Origin: Paenibacillus periandrae
GTDB taxonomy: Bacteria; Bacillota; Bacilli; Paenibacillales; NBRC-103111
Length of the DNA: 64,000 nucleotides
Assembly: GCF_022458865.1 (NCBI RefSeq)
Contig: NZ_JAJNMU010000013.1
Span: 62,001-126,000, forward strand
Reading direction: 5' to 3'
Part shown: positions 44,776 to 55,100 of the stretch, piece after piece
Position numbering within the stretch: position 1 is the first letter of the stretch
Layout: each line of letters begins with the position of its first letter
Notes under the pieces: model-generated
What the model saw: only the letters and a program-made list of their open reading frames with translations
Told to the model about the DNA's origin: nothing
Databases searched by the model: none
Made by a program: the position numbers and the translations under genes

Positions 44776-45114
44776 TTACTCAGATAAAGCCTGAGTCGCT
44801 TCAGCCTCAGTCGCATAAATCGAGAAAATCGCACTAAAACCTGACATATCAAATACATCGCGAACATTGTCAGTCATTTCAATCAGTGCCAGACTGCCTT
44901 TAAGCGCCTTCAGCTTTTTCGCAGCCACAAGTAGTATACGCAGACCTGCGCTGCTCACATAGTCAAGCTGAGAAAGATCGAACACGAACTTCGTTTGCCC
45001 TTGTTCGACCAACTGCACAAACTTGCTCTCCAGCACGCCTGATGTGTTGGCATCCAATCTTCCTTCGACGGCAACAATTGCAATATCGCCCACCGTTCGT
45101 TCCGTTACATTCAT
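44776..45114 (-). CDS. STAS-domain anti-sigma-factor antagonist
   Basis: Single STAS domain, 112 aa. It has the DLSQLDYVSSAGLRILL motif with the phosphorylatable serine (about Ser54 or Ser55), and the C-terminal MTDNVRDVFDMSGFSAIFSI typical of RsbV/SpoIIAA-like switches. It would bind the kinase encoded upstream when dephosphorylated and release it when phosphorylated. AAGGAGGA precedes the ATG, with three hairpin repeats immediately upstream. The partner (sigma factor or other) is not encoded in this window. Confidence 0.93.
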   Translation of the reverse strand: MNVTERTVGDIAIVAVEGRLDANTSGVLESKFVQLVEQGQTKFVFDLSQLDYVSSAGLRILLVAAKKLKALKGSLALIEMTDNVRDVFDMSGFSAIFSIYATEAEATQALSE

Positions 45115-45128
45115 GCTTCTTCCTCCTT

Positions 45129-45247
45129 AAAGTTTTCGTAGAAAACTTGCTTCGTAAGCATCCGCTTAAAGTTTTCGAAGAAAACTCACTCCGTAAGCAT
45201 CCGCTTTAAAGTTTTCGTAGAAAACTCGCTTCGTAAGCATCCGCTCT
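45129..45247 (-). repeat. Array of three double-hairpin repeats before the STAS gene
   Basis: Three units start at 45131, 45170 and 45210 (period 39-40 bp). Each contains AGTTTTC-N4-GAAAACT, then CGTAAGCATCCGCTT with a second small stem. A fourth, degraded unit may follow up to about 45280. They fill the gap between the kinase stop and the STAS start. They match the single unit before the DUF4157 gene (43159) and the one inside the mobile-like element (59712). Confidence 0.85.
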
Positions 45248-45276
45248 CAGTCTTCATACAAAATTTGTTTTACATG

Positions 45277-45705
45277 CTAACGGGTTTTCCTCCCTATTTT
45301 CTTCATATGCAGCGTGTTCAACTTATCGACGCGTTCATAAACAACTTCATCCATGGATTCTCTGACAAAATGGATCCCCAGTCCACCAATTCTGCGCTCC
45401 TCCACAGATGCCTGAACATCCGGCGAGGGCAGCGTAAGTGGATCAAATGCTATCCCATCATCTGTAATTGTCAGCTCAATGCTATCCTTATCTATCTTTA
45501 GCGAGATCCTGATCGTATGTACGACATCCGCCTGACAGCCGTATAAAATCGTATTCGTAACCAATTCATCACAGACTAGGTTAAGCTGAAACAGCGTTTT
45601 TGAATCCACAGACATCTGTTCAGCCCACGAGGCTAACCAGGCTTCCAATCTTGTCAGCTCTTTAAGATTATTTGTCAGCTCAATTTGTTGACACTCGCTG
45701 CTCAC
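45277..45705 (-). CDS. Anti-sigma factor kinase (HATPase_c_2, RsbW-like)
   Basis: Serine kinase/switch protein of 142 aa. The N box is FQLNLVCDELVTNTILYG with the catalytic Glu and metal-binding Asn. The G1 box is ITDDGIAFDP and the G2 box RIGGLGIHFV. It would phosphorylate the neighbouring STAS protein and bind a partner such as a sigma factor when free. It is located between the large translocase-like gene (24 bp upstream) and the STAS gene. Confidence 0.92.
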   Translation of the reverse strand: MSSECQQIELTNNLKELTRLEAWLASWAEQMSVDSKTLFQLNLVCDELVTNTILYGCQADVVHTIRISLKIDKDSIELTITDDGIAFDPLTLPSPDVQASVEERRIGGLGIHFVRESMDEVVYERVDKLNTLHMKKIGRKTR

Positions 45706-45728
45706 AACATCCCCTGCCTTCCATTGGG

Positions 45729-48700
45729 TTATGCCATCTTCGTCAGCATCGCTTCAAGTAGACGGACACGCGCACTAGATGCATGCAGTAAACCGATGCC
45801 AATCTCCGGATACAATCGGATCAGTCTCGCCAAGCCTTCGCCTCCCAGTGTCAGCACGCGAACCTCATCAAAAATCACCTGTGCGGTAACTCCTGACACC
45901 GATTGATCCAATGCCGTGCTTTCGCCGAATACCTCTTTTGCTCCCAATACACCAATCGTTCCCTCTCCCCCATTGCTCGTTACAAGGCTAAGCTCCACAT
46001 GACCATCTACAATGAGGTATACGTTGGAATTGGTTTCTCCCTGGCGCAGCAGCAGTGACTGATCCGGAAATACCTCTTCATGTGTAATGCCTGCAATGAG
46101 ACCAAGCTCATCAACGGATACATTAGAGAATAAAGATACCTGCTTCAAAAATAGTACCTTGTCGAGCATCGTTAACAGCTTCTTCTCATTTGGCATAACG
46201 GTTTGCTCCCCCTCACTTAACGCATGTTGTGCGATATCCCGCAGCCAGTCATCCGATCCCAGTCCAGCCTGCTCAATTACGGCTCTCGGATCAGTGATTT
46301 CTCCATGGTCTACCGTATCCATAGCGGTCTTCAGCATGTCAAGCAGAGCATAGGCCAGCTTGCGATCCCCTAGCCCTTCAGCTAATACCTCAAGACCATT
46401 CTCGCGAATTTCCTCGTCCTTATCCTGGACACTCTCCCGCACCACCTGAACGACCCGTTCATCGGCCAGCTTCGCCAGAACAATCCATGCTCCATCACAT
46501 ATGACATCGCGAATTTCACCTAGTCGCTGCTCCGCCAGTTCCGCCAAACCTTCCATCTTAAGCTTCGCTATGGCCGCTGACAGCGCCTTATCCTGATTGG
46601 AGCCTTGGAGACGCTGAATGCACGAGTCAACCAGGGTTTCGCGGATCTGGGCTTCGTCAAGCAGATGAGCGAGTGCTGCTACACAAGCGTCCCATATAAA
46701 AGGATTCGGATACTGCAGCCCTTCCATTAGCGCGGCAATACCTTTGTCCCCCATATCGATAAGTGCCTGGATAATCGCTTTACGCAGCTCTTGGTCAGCC
46801 GTAGGGTACATGGGAAGCAATGAACCTATCGCTTCATCATATTGCAGTCTGCCCAGGCACTGCGCAGCAGCTACCCGAACTGCCGGCCGTTGATCCTCCA
46901 ATAACGACATGACCCAATCGCTGTAGCTCGACAAGCCTAAATCAGCAACCGTACGGCATCCATACACAGCCCAATCCCCGCCGTTATCCAGCAGCTTAAT
47001 AATGGCTTCATCACACGCGGAAAAGCTTTCTTCGCTGCCAAGCGCATACAGTGCCTTGACCGCTTCTGCAACAACACGAGGATGCGCATCCAACAGCTTC
47101 AGCCGGATAAAATAATGCGCCTGACTTTGCATGTGCCCGGCTCTCGCTATCAATCTCACACATTCAACTCGTACATCGACTTCTTCATCCTCCAGCAGGG
47201 AAGCCACCTGCACCAGCTCCTGGATCGTTGCCCTATGCAAGCTCATAGCACGCAGAGCAGCCACACGAATACGCGGATTATGATCGTCAACGATCTTGAC
47301 GAGTCTTGGCAAGTAAGAGGAGTCTTTCGCTTTACCGATCAATTCAAGCGCAACCTCGCGCACATAATCATTGGGATTATGGAGATGCTCCAACACCCCC
47401 TGCAGCATTTTCGTGCTGCGCATACCTCCCAGAAAGGCAACAGCCATTTCCGAGAAATCAGCTTGAAACGATTGCACGCTTTTGATTAATTCCTTAATAT
47501 ACAAGCTGCGTCCGAACCAGGCAATCACAATCAGTAATAAAGCGACAACCACACCGATTATCGCAACGGAATCCAGGCTTAAGACCCCTTTAGAATGCAG
47601 GAGAGACAGTAAAGCACCCAGCAATATACCGCCGGAAGCCGCAATCGCTTGCGATACATAACGAATGCCATCCCTCTGATTGATCGGCAGCATTTTGAAA
47701 AACAACTGGTAGCAGGGCTCAGCCGTATAATATAACAAAATATAAAACAGTGCATAGGTCGCCGACACAACAGCCAGCGCGTAACCCGTACCCAGAAATA
47801 AGGCAGACAGGCCAAAGCCAAACATAAACACAATCGATATAGCCAGCAGCATATTGCTTGCACCCAGCCAGTTCATCAACCGTCCTGAGAATGTCTGGAG
47901 CAGCAGCGAGGCCGAGAACTGGATCGTAATAATCAATCCATAATAAGCTGTCAAATCACGCTCAATTGGGAACGCCTTTTCAGTCGTCGTGAAATATTGG
48001 TACTCCATTAAGAAATAAAGTGCCGGCATTAAGGTCATCAAACCTACAGCACAGAGCAGAAAAGGACTTTTGATCATTTGCTTAAAGTAATGACCCGATA
48101 AAGCCGTTGCTTCTCCCTGAGCAGTCAGCTCCTGCTTATGCAGCTGCCTGTCATCTTTAAGCGTTAACGGAACCAGATATCTGGCTATCGCCTTGCGGAA
48201 ATTGAACAAACCAATCAGCAGGAACAAGGGTGCCAGCATGTAGACAATTTCTGTCCCCGACCATCTACCGACCTGCTGGGCAATAAAACCGGCGGTAATC
48301 CCGCCTACAGTAGCAGCCCCTACGAATATTGGCATTAACCGCTTGGCCTGTTGGGTCGGACACAGGTCAAATGCCGTACTCCACAGCAGCAGCGTCAGTT
48401 GGCGAACGACAAAGTTCGATGAAATAAACAGGATTGGATAATACCATTGGTAATCCCAGCCTCCTGCTTTAAATCCGAGCAAAATCATCCCATTGGCCAG
48501 GAGGATCCCTGTCATCAGAAGATACATCGTTCGCATCAGCTTAGCCTTAGGCAGCTTTTCCGCCAGCTTAGCCAACAGCCACCCCTCAAGCGGCATAATA
48601 ATCGCTTCAGCAATGTAAACGAATGGCAGGAATTGCACGCCAAACCGTTGATTAAAAAGTGCCATAAAAGCGGTATAGCTTAATAACTCTGCAATACCGG

Positions 48701-48785
48701 CAAAATAAAAGACCGGCAGCATAATCCAAAGCTTACGCGAGTCCTCTGTGCGCAGCCCAAGTAATCGGAATAAAGTACCAGCCAC
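45729..48785 (-). CDS. ADP/ATP-translocase-like membrane protein with HEAT repeats and cNMP-binding-like domain
   Basis: Giant protein of 1018 aa. The N-terminal half (about residues 1-430) has about twelve membrane helices and resembles the MFS/Npt (nucleotide transporter) family. About 440-840 is made of HEAT repeats (REVALELIGKAKDSSYLPRL, LHNPNDYV, RPAVRVAAAQCLGRLQYDEA and others). The C-terminal domain (about 885-1010) is a cyclic-nucleotide-binding fold: GETNSNVYLIVDGHVELSLV and the phosphate-cassette region FGESTALDQSVSGVTAQV. The usual arginine of that cassette is absent, so cAMP/cGMP binding is doubtful. The start (GTG at 48785) has only a weak site. Substrate and function are unknown. 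Confidence 0.85.
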   Translation of the reverse strand: MAGTLFRLLGLRTEDSRKLWIMLPVFYFAGIAELLSYTAFMALFNQRFGVQFLPFVYIAEAIIMPLEGWLLAKLAEKLPKAKLMRTMYLLMTGILLANGMILLGFKAGGWDYQWYYPILFISSNFVVRQLTLLLWSTAFDLCPTQQAKRLMPIFVGAATVGGITAGFIAQQVGRWSGTEIVYMLAPLFLLIGLFNFRKAIARYLVPLTLKDDRQLHKQELTAQGEATALSGHYFKQMIKSPFLLCAVGLMTLMPALYFLMEYQYFTTTEKAFPIERDLTAYYGLIITIQFSASLLLQTFSGRLMNWLGASNMLLAISIVFMFGFGLSALFLGTGYALAVVSATYALFYILLYYTAEPCYQLFFKMLPINQRDGIRYVSQAIAASGGILLGALLSLLHSKGVLSLDSVAIIGVVVALLLIVIAWFGRSLYIKELIKSVQSFQADFSEMAVAFLGGMRSTKMLQGVLEHLHNPNDYVREVALELIGKAKDSSYLPRLVKIVDDHNPRIRVAALRAMSLHRATIQELVQVASLLEDEEVDVRVECVRLIARAGHMQSQAHYFIRLKLLDAHPRVVAEAVKALYALGSEESFSACDEAIIKLLDNGGDWAVYGCRTVADLGLSSYSDWVMSLLEDQRPAVRVAAAQCLGRLQYDEAIGSLLPMYPTADQELRKAIIQALIDMGDKGIAALMEGLQYPNPFIWDACVAALAHLLDEAQIRETLVDSCIQRLQGSNQDKALSAAIAKLKMEGLAELAEQRLGEIRDVICDGAWIVLAKLADERVVQVVRESVQDKDEEIRENGLEVLAEGLGDRKLAYALLDMLKTAMDTVDHGEITDPRAVIEQAGLGSDDWLRDIAQHALSEGEQTVMPNEKKLLTMLDKVLFLKQVSLFSNVSVDELGLIAGITHEEVFPDQSLLLRQGETNSNVYLIVDGHVELSLVTSNGGEGTIGVLGAKEVFGESTALDQSVSGVTAQVIFDEVRVLTLGGEGLARLIRLYPEIGIGLLHASSARVRLLEAMLTKMA

Positions 48786-48857
48786 ATCATCAAGTCCAAT
48801 CCTATATAATCTGTCTTGCCTACCGTGTGTGATTTGCAGAGTGGGTTCAGTACATGG

Positions 48858-49355
48858 CTAAAGCTTTTTCCAATAGGCAAGCCGGGCTTCACCCTCATAA
48901 TAATAGTTGGGATAATTGCCAATCAATTGAAATCCGAGCTTCGCGAACATGTTTTGCACAGAGGCATACTGGGGCAGATCGCACGTATAAGTCAAAATGT
49001 AACGCCCGTTCTGCTGCTCTATAAATTCAAGCATGGTTTCATACAACTGCTTGGCAATCCCAAGGTTGCGGTATGCCCTATGTACAACCAGATAATCCCA
49101 CAAATAGCCTCCCGTTCTGTGTTCATTTTCCCGTGTACTGATAACAGCGATAATTTGCTTCTCTTCATTCTCCACAAACCAATGTCGATGATTCGGAATT
49201 TGCAGACTTTCTCGCGGCCATTTGCTAAAATGCACAAGCTCCCCTGGCGTATGGTTCTGATCATCAAAAGCATCCTTGGAGAGAAAAAATTGACTGACTC
49301 TCTCCGCATCCTCTTCATTTTGCATGGCATGCACCTGAAATATGACCTTACTCAT
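48858..49355 (-). CDS. GNAT family N-acetyltransferase
   Basis: Acetyl-CoA-dependent acetyltransferase of 165 aa. The GNAT core has DYLVVHRAYRNLGIAKQLYE, a relaxed version of the acetyl-CoA loop, followed by QNMFAKLGFQLIGNYPNYY. The ATG at 49355 lies 9 nt after GGAG; the ATG at 49370 has no site. It sits between the receptor (10 bp away) and the translocase-like gene, inside the same co-directional run. The substrate is unknown. Confidence 0.82.
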   Translation of the reverse strand: MSKVIFQVHAMQNEEDAERVSQFFLSKDAFDDQNHTPGELVHFSKWPRESLQIPNHRHWFVENEEKQIIAVISTRENEHRTGGYLWDYLVVHRAYRNLGIAKQLYETMLEFIEQQNGRYILTYTCDLPQYASVQNMFAKLGFQLIGNYPNYYYEGEARLAYWKKL

Positions 49356-49379
49356 GATCGATGGCTCCATTCTAATAGA

Positions 49380-52148
49380 CTAAGAGACGGACAAGGTTCC
49401 ATTCCAATCCTCGGTTGTACCATTCTGGAAATATTCATCACATAAATAGAAGTACAGCTTGGCGGCTTTATCCTGTCGATTTGCTTTGATTACCTGGAGG
49501 AATGCTTCTCTTGCGTCATAAAAGCGTCCAACCTGATACAACAATATCGCCTGCTCAAACCTTGCCTTTGTTTTTTCCTTCAACGCTCTCAGTGTGTCCG
49601 GCTCACCTTGATACACATCATACAGCTGCACCGGCTCATCCTTGCCTTCAATCCGGATCAGCCCAAGGTTGCGGTATTGGAAGCTGCTTTTGGCTTGAAG
49701 CGAGTCAATAATGTAGCTGGAAACGAGAATGCTCGCACCAAGCGGCTCAGTGATTTTTTCCAATACGCTGGTTAGATAAACATCGTCGGATATCACGTTG
49801 CCCTCCAGCCGCTGCTCCTCACCGATAATACCGAGTCGAAGCGGACCCTTGTGCAGCCCAATGCCCATGTCAATCGGTGCGTAATTGCAGTTAGCCCGGT
49901 GTACATTATAAATCTCCAGCTCCTTGATAATACCGATGCCCGCCAGCAGCGCCTCATCTGAGCTCTTGGGGAACAGAGCCATAAAACCGGCACCCTGGTA
50001 TTTGTTGATCATCCCATCATTATTGCGTATAAATGGACCAAAACGATTTAAATATGAATTCACAAAATTAAAGTTTTCCTCGGGTGTCAGCCGCTTGGAT
50101 AACAGATAGAAGGAGCGAATGTTAACGATCAAAATGCCCATTTCCTGCTCAACCTGATCGCCCAGCTCTACATCCAGAATACTGTCCTTATCCAGAAACC
50201 TCAAAAATTGCTGAGGGACGAACCGATAATACGCTTCGCTAACCCGAGTGACCTTGGCAATGTAGCTGCGAATATGCGATGCCATCACATTAAAGCTGTC
50301 TCCCAGATCGGCCACTTCATCCCTTGTACGGATATCGACGACAGTCTCCCAATTTCCTTTGGAAATGGCAAGTGCCGAATTGCGCAGCTTGCGAATCGAG
50401 GAAAGAATATAATAAGAGGTCAGCAGCACAATCGCCAACAGCACCAAAGTAATAAGGGCAATCGTCTGGATAATATTGCGCAAAATCTTTTGGCGGTGCT
50501 GCAAAATACCCTCCAAATTTTTACTTGTCTCAAACACACCGACAATTTTGCCCGAGCTGTTAAATATAGGGCCAATTGCATACATCCAAAATCCGGTATC
50601 ATCCTGCCACTGATCGGTCTCCACAGTACCAAGCTCCACGACCCTCGTGTTCTTCGGCGTTTTGGGGAACGGATTGAACATATTCACATCGTCCGCATCT
50701 TCAATCATCCGATAAATCGTGCCATTCTCGTATTTGTACAGCGCTTTGTAAAATCCTCCGTCATCATTGTCTCCGATATCCTCAAAGATCGAATCCATCT
50801 TCTGGCGGAACACCTTATAATCGGCGGTTTTGTAATCCAGCGGTGAATTCATCCGTTCCAGCTTGTCACCATCGATCAAATTACGACCGTTTCGCGCCAG
50901 CAAGGACAGCTCGCTCAAGGTTTCGTTCTCCATTTTTTCCGTAAAATCGGTGTAAATAAAATAGGATAGCAAAATCATCGAGCCGACAATGATCGGAATG
51001 AACACCATCATCTGCTTCAGCATCAAAGAAATACGACGAAGCATGATATGCAGGTAAAACAGTCTAATTGCAAAGCCGAGCAGCAGCACTCCGACCAGCG
51101 CAATTGCCCAAATCAACCAATTATACAATATTTGTGAAGAAGCATAGCTTCCTTGCACTATCGGCGGTTGGATCGTGCCATCCGGATTTTGACGAATAAT
51201 TTGTCTTTCATGCATAGTGATTAATCCGTTGTCCGCACCTGTACTGATGCCGGTCATATCCTCGAAGGATAGGTCGATCCCCTGCCGCTTCGCTTTTTCC
51301 ACCGTTAACAGCGCTTCGATCACATAAGGCTGCGCTGGGTCCAGTCTGCTTACCGCTTGAGCATTATAGTCGATATATACCAGACGCCCTGATTTATCCA
51401 GCTGCAGCTGCTCAGGGAAGTTCCTCCGGGTCCGATCGACGCCTGCTAAAGGATAAATCTGCTCAGCCTGCCCCCCTTCGTTAATGCGGTATATTTCACC
51501 ACTGCGTGCTGTGATATAGACCAGATTGGCGTTATTGCCAACAACACCTGCAACGAACTTACCAGCGGGCAGCTGCCAGGAACCGGCAGGTTGAGGCGTT
51601 GCTCCCAATTCCCCTCCTGCCGGCATCTGATACATGGTCACCTTGTCACCGTTCTCGACAAAGAAGGTTAGCACATCATTGTGCACATCCAACGATTTCA
51701 AGCTGCCGTACCTGAATCGCTTCGCCTCTGCAGGATTGGAATAAATCAGAGGAAAGAAGCTGTCTACCTCCTCACCCGTTGGCGAAAACCTAACGATCCG
51801 CTCCGACTTGACGACGAGCCCATAAGGGTCCAGCGTCATTTTACTCGTATACAGGTTGCCTTCGTTGTCTACTGCCAGTCCGTTGAAGCTGTGAATGTCG
51901 CTAAACGTATCATTCGTCTTGATCGTGTAGAGGACGGTCCCTTGCGGGTCGAGCTTGACAATGCTCTTCTTGGAGTTATGAATCACATAGAGGTTGTTCT
52001 GTTTATCCGTTATTGCTTTGGAAATACTGCTCAATGGTACATTGCGCTGCCAGGGTGAGCTTGTCATAACGTCGCTTTTTTGATATACAACATAACCTGA
52101 AGCCATAATCAGCACTGTGAGCAGCAAAGCTACTACCCATTTCTTCAT
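49380..52148 (-). CDS. Membrane receptor with NHL-like propeller and degenerate adenylate/guanylate cyclase domain
   Basis: Protein of 922 aa. A signal anchor (about residues 4-22) is followed by NHL-like beta-propeller repeats (NGLAVDNEGNLYTSKMTLDP; QLDKSGRLVYIDYN) to about 330. Membrane helices follow near 345-370 and 375-400. An outer sensor segment, another helix (IALITLVLLAIVLLTSYYIL) and HAMP come next (VVDIRTRDEVADLGDSFNVM). The C-terminal domain is a class III nucleotidyl cyclase fold (about 670-845). The metal-binding aspartates are replaced: IVNIRSFYLL and INKYQGAGFMALF have Asn and Ala. The Asn/Arg pair is missing from DDVYLTSVLE. It is therefore probably a pseudo-cyclase acting as a sensor or scaffold. 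It is part of the injection-system regulatory run. Confidence 0.88.
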   Translation of the reverse strand: MKKWVVALLLTVLIMASGYVVYQKSDVMTSSPWQRNVPLSSISKAITDKQNNLYVIHNSKKSIVKLDPQGTVLYTIKTNDTFSDIHSFNGLAVDNEGNLYTSKMTLDPYGLVVKSERIVRFSPTGEEVDSFFPLIYSNPAEAKRFRYGSLKSLDVHNDVLTFFVENGDKVTMYQMPAGGELGATPQPAGSWQLPAGKFVAGVVGNNANLVYITARSGEIYRINEGGQAEQIYPLAGVDRTRRNFPEQLQLDKSGRLVYIDYNAQAVSRLDPAQPYVIEALLTVEKAKRQGIDLSFEDMTGISTGADNGLITMHERQIIRQNPDGTIQPPIVQGSYASSQILYNWLIWAIALVGVLLLGFAIRLFYLHIMLRRISLMLKQMMVFIPIIVGSMILLSYFIYTDFTEKMENETLSELSLLARNGRNLIDGDKLERMNSPLDYKTADYKVFRQKMDSIFEDIGDNDDGGFYKALYKYENGTIYRMIEDADDVNMFNPFPKTPKNTRVVELGTVETDQWQDDTGFWMYAIGPIFNSSGKIVGVFETSKNLEGILQHRQKILRNIIQTIALITLVLLAIVLLTSYYILSSIRKLRNSALAISKGNWETVVDIRTRDEVADLGDSFNVMASHIRSYIAKVTRVSEAYYRFVPQQFLRFLDKDSILDVELGDQVEQEMGILIVNIRSFYLLSKRLTPEENFNFVNSYLNRFGPFIRNNDGMINKYQGAGFMALFPKSSDEALLAGIGIIKELEIYNVHRANCNYAPIDMGIGLHKGPLRLGIIGEEQRLEGNVISDDVYLTSVLEKITEPLGASILVSSYIIDSLQAKSSFQYRNLGLIRIEGKDEPVQLYDVYQGEPDTLRALKEKTKARFEQAILLYQVGRFYDAREAFLQVIKANRQDKAAKLYFYLCDEYFQNGTTEDWNGTLSVS

Positions 52149-52187
52149 CGTTCTTCATCGCCTCGATTTCACAAGCCTTGGCTTGTC

Positions 52188-55100
52188 CTAGTCGGCAGAA
52201 ATCCGAATGGTTTTCGTACCGTCGTCCCAATCTACCTGCATGCCCAGCAGCTCCGCTACAAAACGCAGCGGCACATAGGTTCTTCCTGCTATCATAACGG
52301 GCATAGTCTCCAGAGCAACAGCCTCTCCATCGACATAACCGACTGGATTATCTATGCTGCAAACTATCGTTGTGTTATCCAGACTGATCGTTACGGAATG
52401 CTGTTCAGCATCCCACATCACCATAGCTCCGAATGCTTCGGAAACAGGTCTTACTGGTAAAAATACCTTTTCATTCATTATAACAGGCGGAGCGGAAAAA
52501 GAGACTACTAAATTGGGCGAAATGACACTTTCTGTCGGAAAAATCCGCGCACGTGCTCCCCAGGACTGTTCGATTTCCGCAGTGGCTGCCGTAAGCTCCT
52601 GCATCTGTTCGGGCGTATATTTGGCAAGCTCCATTTGGCCGATCTCTGCAATTGTCTGTTTGCTTTCCGCTGCCAGCTGCTCCGTCAGAGCTATCGGCAG
52701 CTGCGCCGTTGCTGACAAGTTCCCCTGTGCATCCTTCAGAAGCTCGGCAGATAAACCGTTAATCGTATCCAGCTTGGCGAAAAGAGCTTCCTTCTGTACG
52801 GTCAGCAGCATCAGGTTCAATGAATGGATTGAGCCTTGAAGCTGCTCGACCTTGCCTGTGTCCTTTTGTGCTTGAGCCGCTTGCTGCGCATCCTGCAGCT
52901 TGATAAGCGCATCCTGCAGCGCCTGTATACTAGCTGCGCTACCGCTTTCCAATATGGCCAGCTTGCCAGCTGTGTCCATGAGTGTAGTCAACTGTGCTGC
53001 TGCTGCCTGGGCATCTCCAGAGGTTATAGCCTGCTTCACCTTTAGCTCCAATTCCTCCTGTCGCTTCACCAGTGCGGCCTGCTCAGCAGCGGCCCCTGCG
53101 CCCGCAGCAGTTCCTGCTCCTGCTCCGTTTCCAGTACCGCCAGGCGTTGCTCCGCTGCTACCACCAGCAGAGCCTCCAGTTGCTCCACTTCCTGCCTGAC
53201 TTCCCGAATTGCCAGTAGTACCCGTGGTTCCACCTATGTTGGTCCCACCCGTTCCACCAGCACCTCCAGCGTTATTGTCAGTACCATTCCCTGTAGCACC
53301 TGCGCCTGTCCCTGTTCCTCCATTACCGCCATTCTGCAGGATACCCGAGGCTTCAACGTCCGCTTCCAGCTGCTTGGCGAGCGCCTCAGGGTTATTCAAC
53401 AATGCAACCTGCTTGATCGCCGCCGCCTGATCACCGCTTAACAAAGCCTGTATGAAGGCTGACTTTGCCTCGGATTCCTTCAGCTTTATCGACAGCTCCA
53501 AGGTATCGACAGCCTTATTCGCGGCAAGTGCCTTTTCCTTGTCCACCTTGAGCTGCTCCTGCTCCTTTTTCAAAGTTTCCAGCTCGATGTTCATTTGCGC
53601 TGCTGTAAGCAGTGGTGCCAGCTGTCCGTTAGGACTTACCTCAACCGTCAGCTTAAATGAAGCCAGCTTCTCCGGACCTACTACGGCGTCGCCCTTCGGA
53701 TTTTCCAAAGCCTGCAAATTAATCATTTGATCGGCTGAAACCCATACCCCCCCTGTCAGCTCAGACTTTATCAATATTGCTTGTCCCGATTCGCCCATCG
53801 TCCCTTTGGCAGCCGTATACAGCTCAGGTGTCAGCGCATCGAGAGCTATCCGAAACGTTCCGATCATCAGCGTAGTGCCCGCATCAGTAGGTGGTTCACC
53901 CTTCTTAGGTGCTGCGACAGCTTCGATAACGGCTGGCTTTGCAGCCAGCTCACCAGGAGGGTCCAGCTTGAATGTGCCCGCAGCTCCGTAACTGGCAGGA
54001 ACACTTTCAGCCACGATCTCCTTGTCCCTGTATAAGATGATCCTTAAGCCCTCCGGCTCACTGAACAGCAGGCTGAGCTCGCTTAATGGCTTTTGAATCG
54101 GTTCTTTTTTGCCAATCTGCTTGCCTCCTGCTGTAAATAACGCATAATCCGTCACATCCAGCTTCTTGTCGACTTTAATAGAGAACTCGCTAATCAATGT
54201 TCCAATCTTTGGCTGGAGGTTCCAACTTCCTTCCTGAGCCTTCGATTCAGGGGCAGTGGGATTGATCTTCGCAAGTCCATCATCAATATCACGGTATGGC
54301 AAAATCCCTTCCTTATATGTAGGCTCAACTGCACCACCCGTATCAACATTCAGCTTGCCGAGTGCCTGCTTGTAGCTGATCCAGCTATTAAGCACCGTCA
54401 GTTCAGCCTGATCCTTGGCATCCACCACCAATTGCAGTTCCTCTGCCTTCATAAAGCCCAGCTTGAACTTCTGACCTGCTGCAGCAACGGCAGCTGCGGC
54501 TTTATCGCGCTCCCTCAAGGTCTGCGCATAAGCCTCCTCCGCACCTTTGGCATCGAGGTAAGATTGGCGAATGGATAATATCACGTTTTTCAGACTGTCT
54601 TTTTCCTTCAGCACCGCTTTATTCTGATCCATCATCGAAATGGGCAGCGATTGGCGAATATCGTCAAAATAACGAATGCCATCATACTCGCCCTGCAGCA
54701 GCACCTTCGGTATCGGGAAAATTGCAAGCCATATAAAGCCTTCCCAATCCTGCTGAATACCCGCAAGCGTAGCATCGTAGCCCGCCATGAACAGGTCATA
54801 ATCAATGTCCTTCGCCTTGTACATGCTTTCAATCACCCGCATGCGGGCTTCGCCGAACTTGGAGGCATACAGCTTGCGAGACACATCCACCTTCATATCC
54901 GCGAGTCTGCGATCCTCACGGTCCTGAATCAAGGGCAGGTTCGTCTTTTGAGCATTGACGCTGTATTTTTCCAACATGGCTTGGTTCAGATCACCGTAAT
55001 CCTGTATGTAGGAAAGCTTGACGCCAGCCTGCAGATCCATTCCGACCTTATCCCCTAATGCGAGCAGACTCGATTTGTACGAAAGCTGCGCCAGCTTCAA

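Noticed and set aside
45129-45247. Possible CRISPR array
   Set aside because: Only three units with a 39-40-bp period and no unique spacers; the units are contiguous hairpins.
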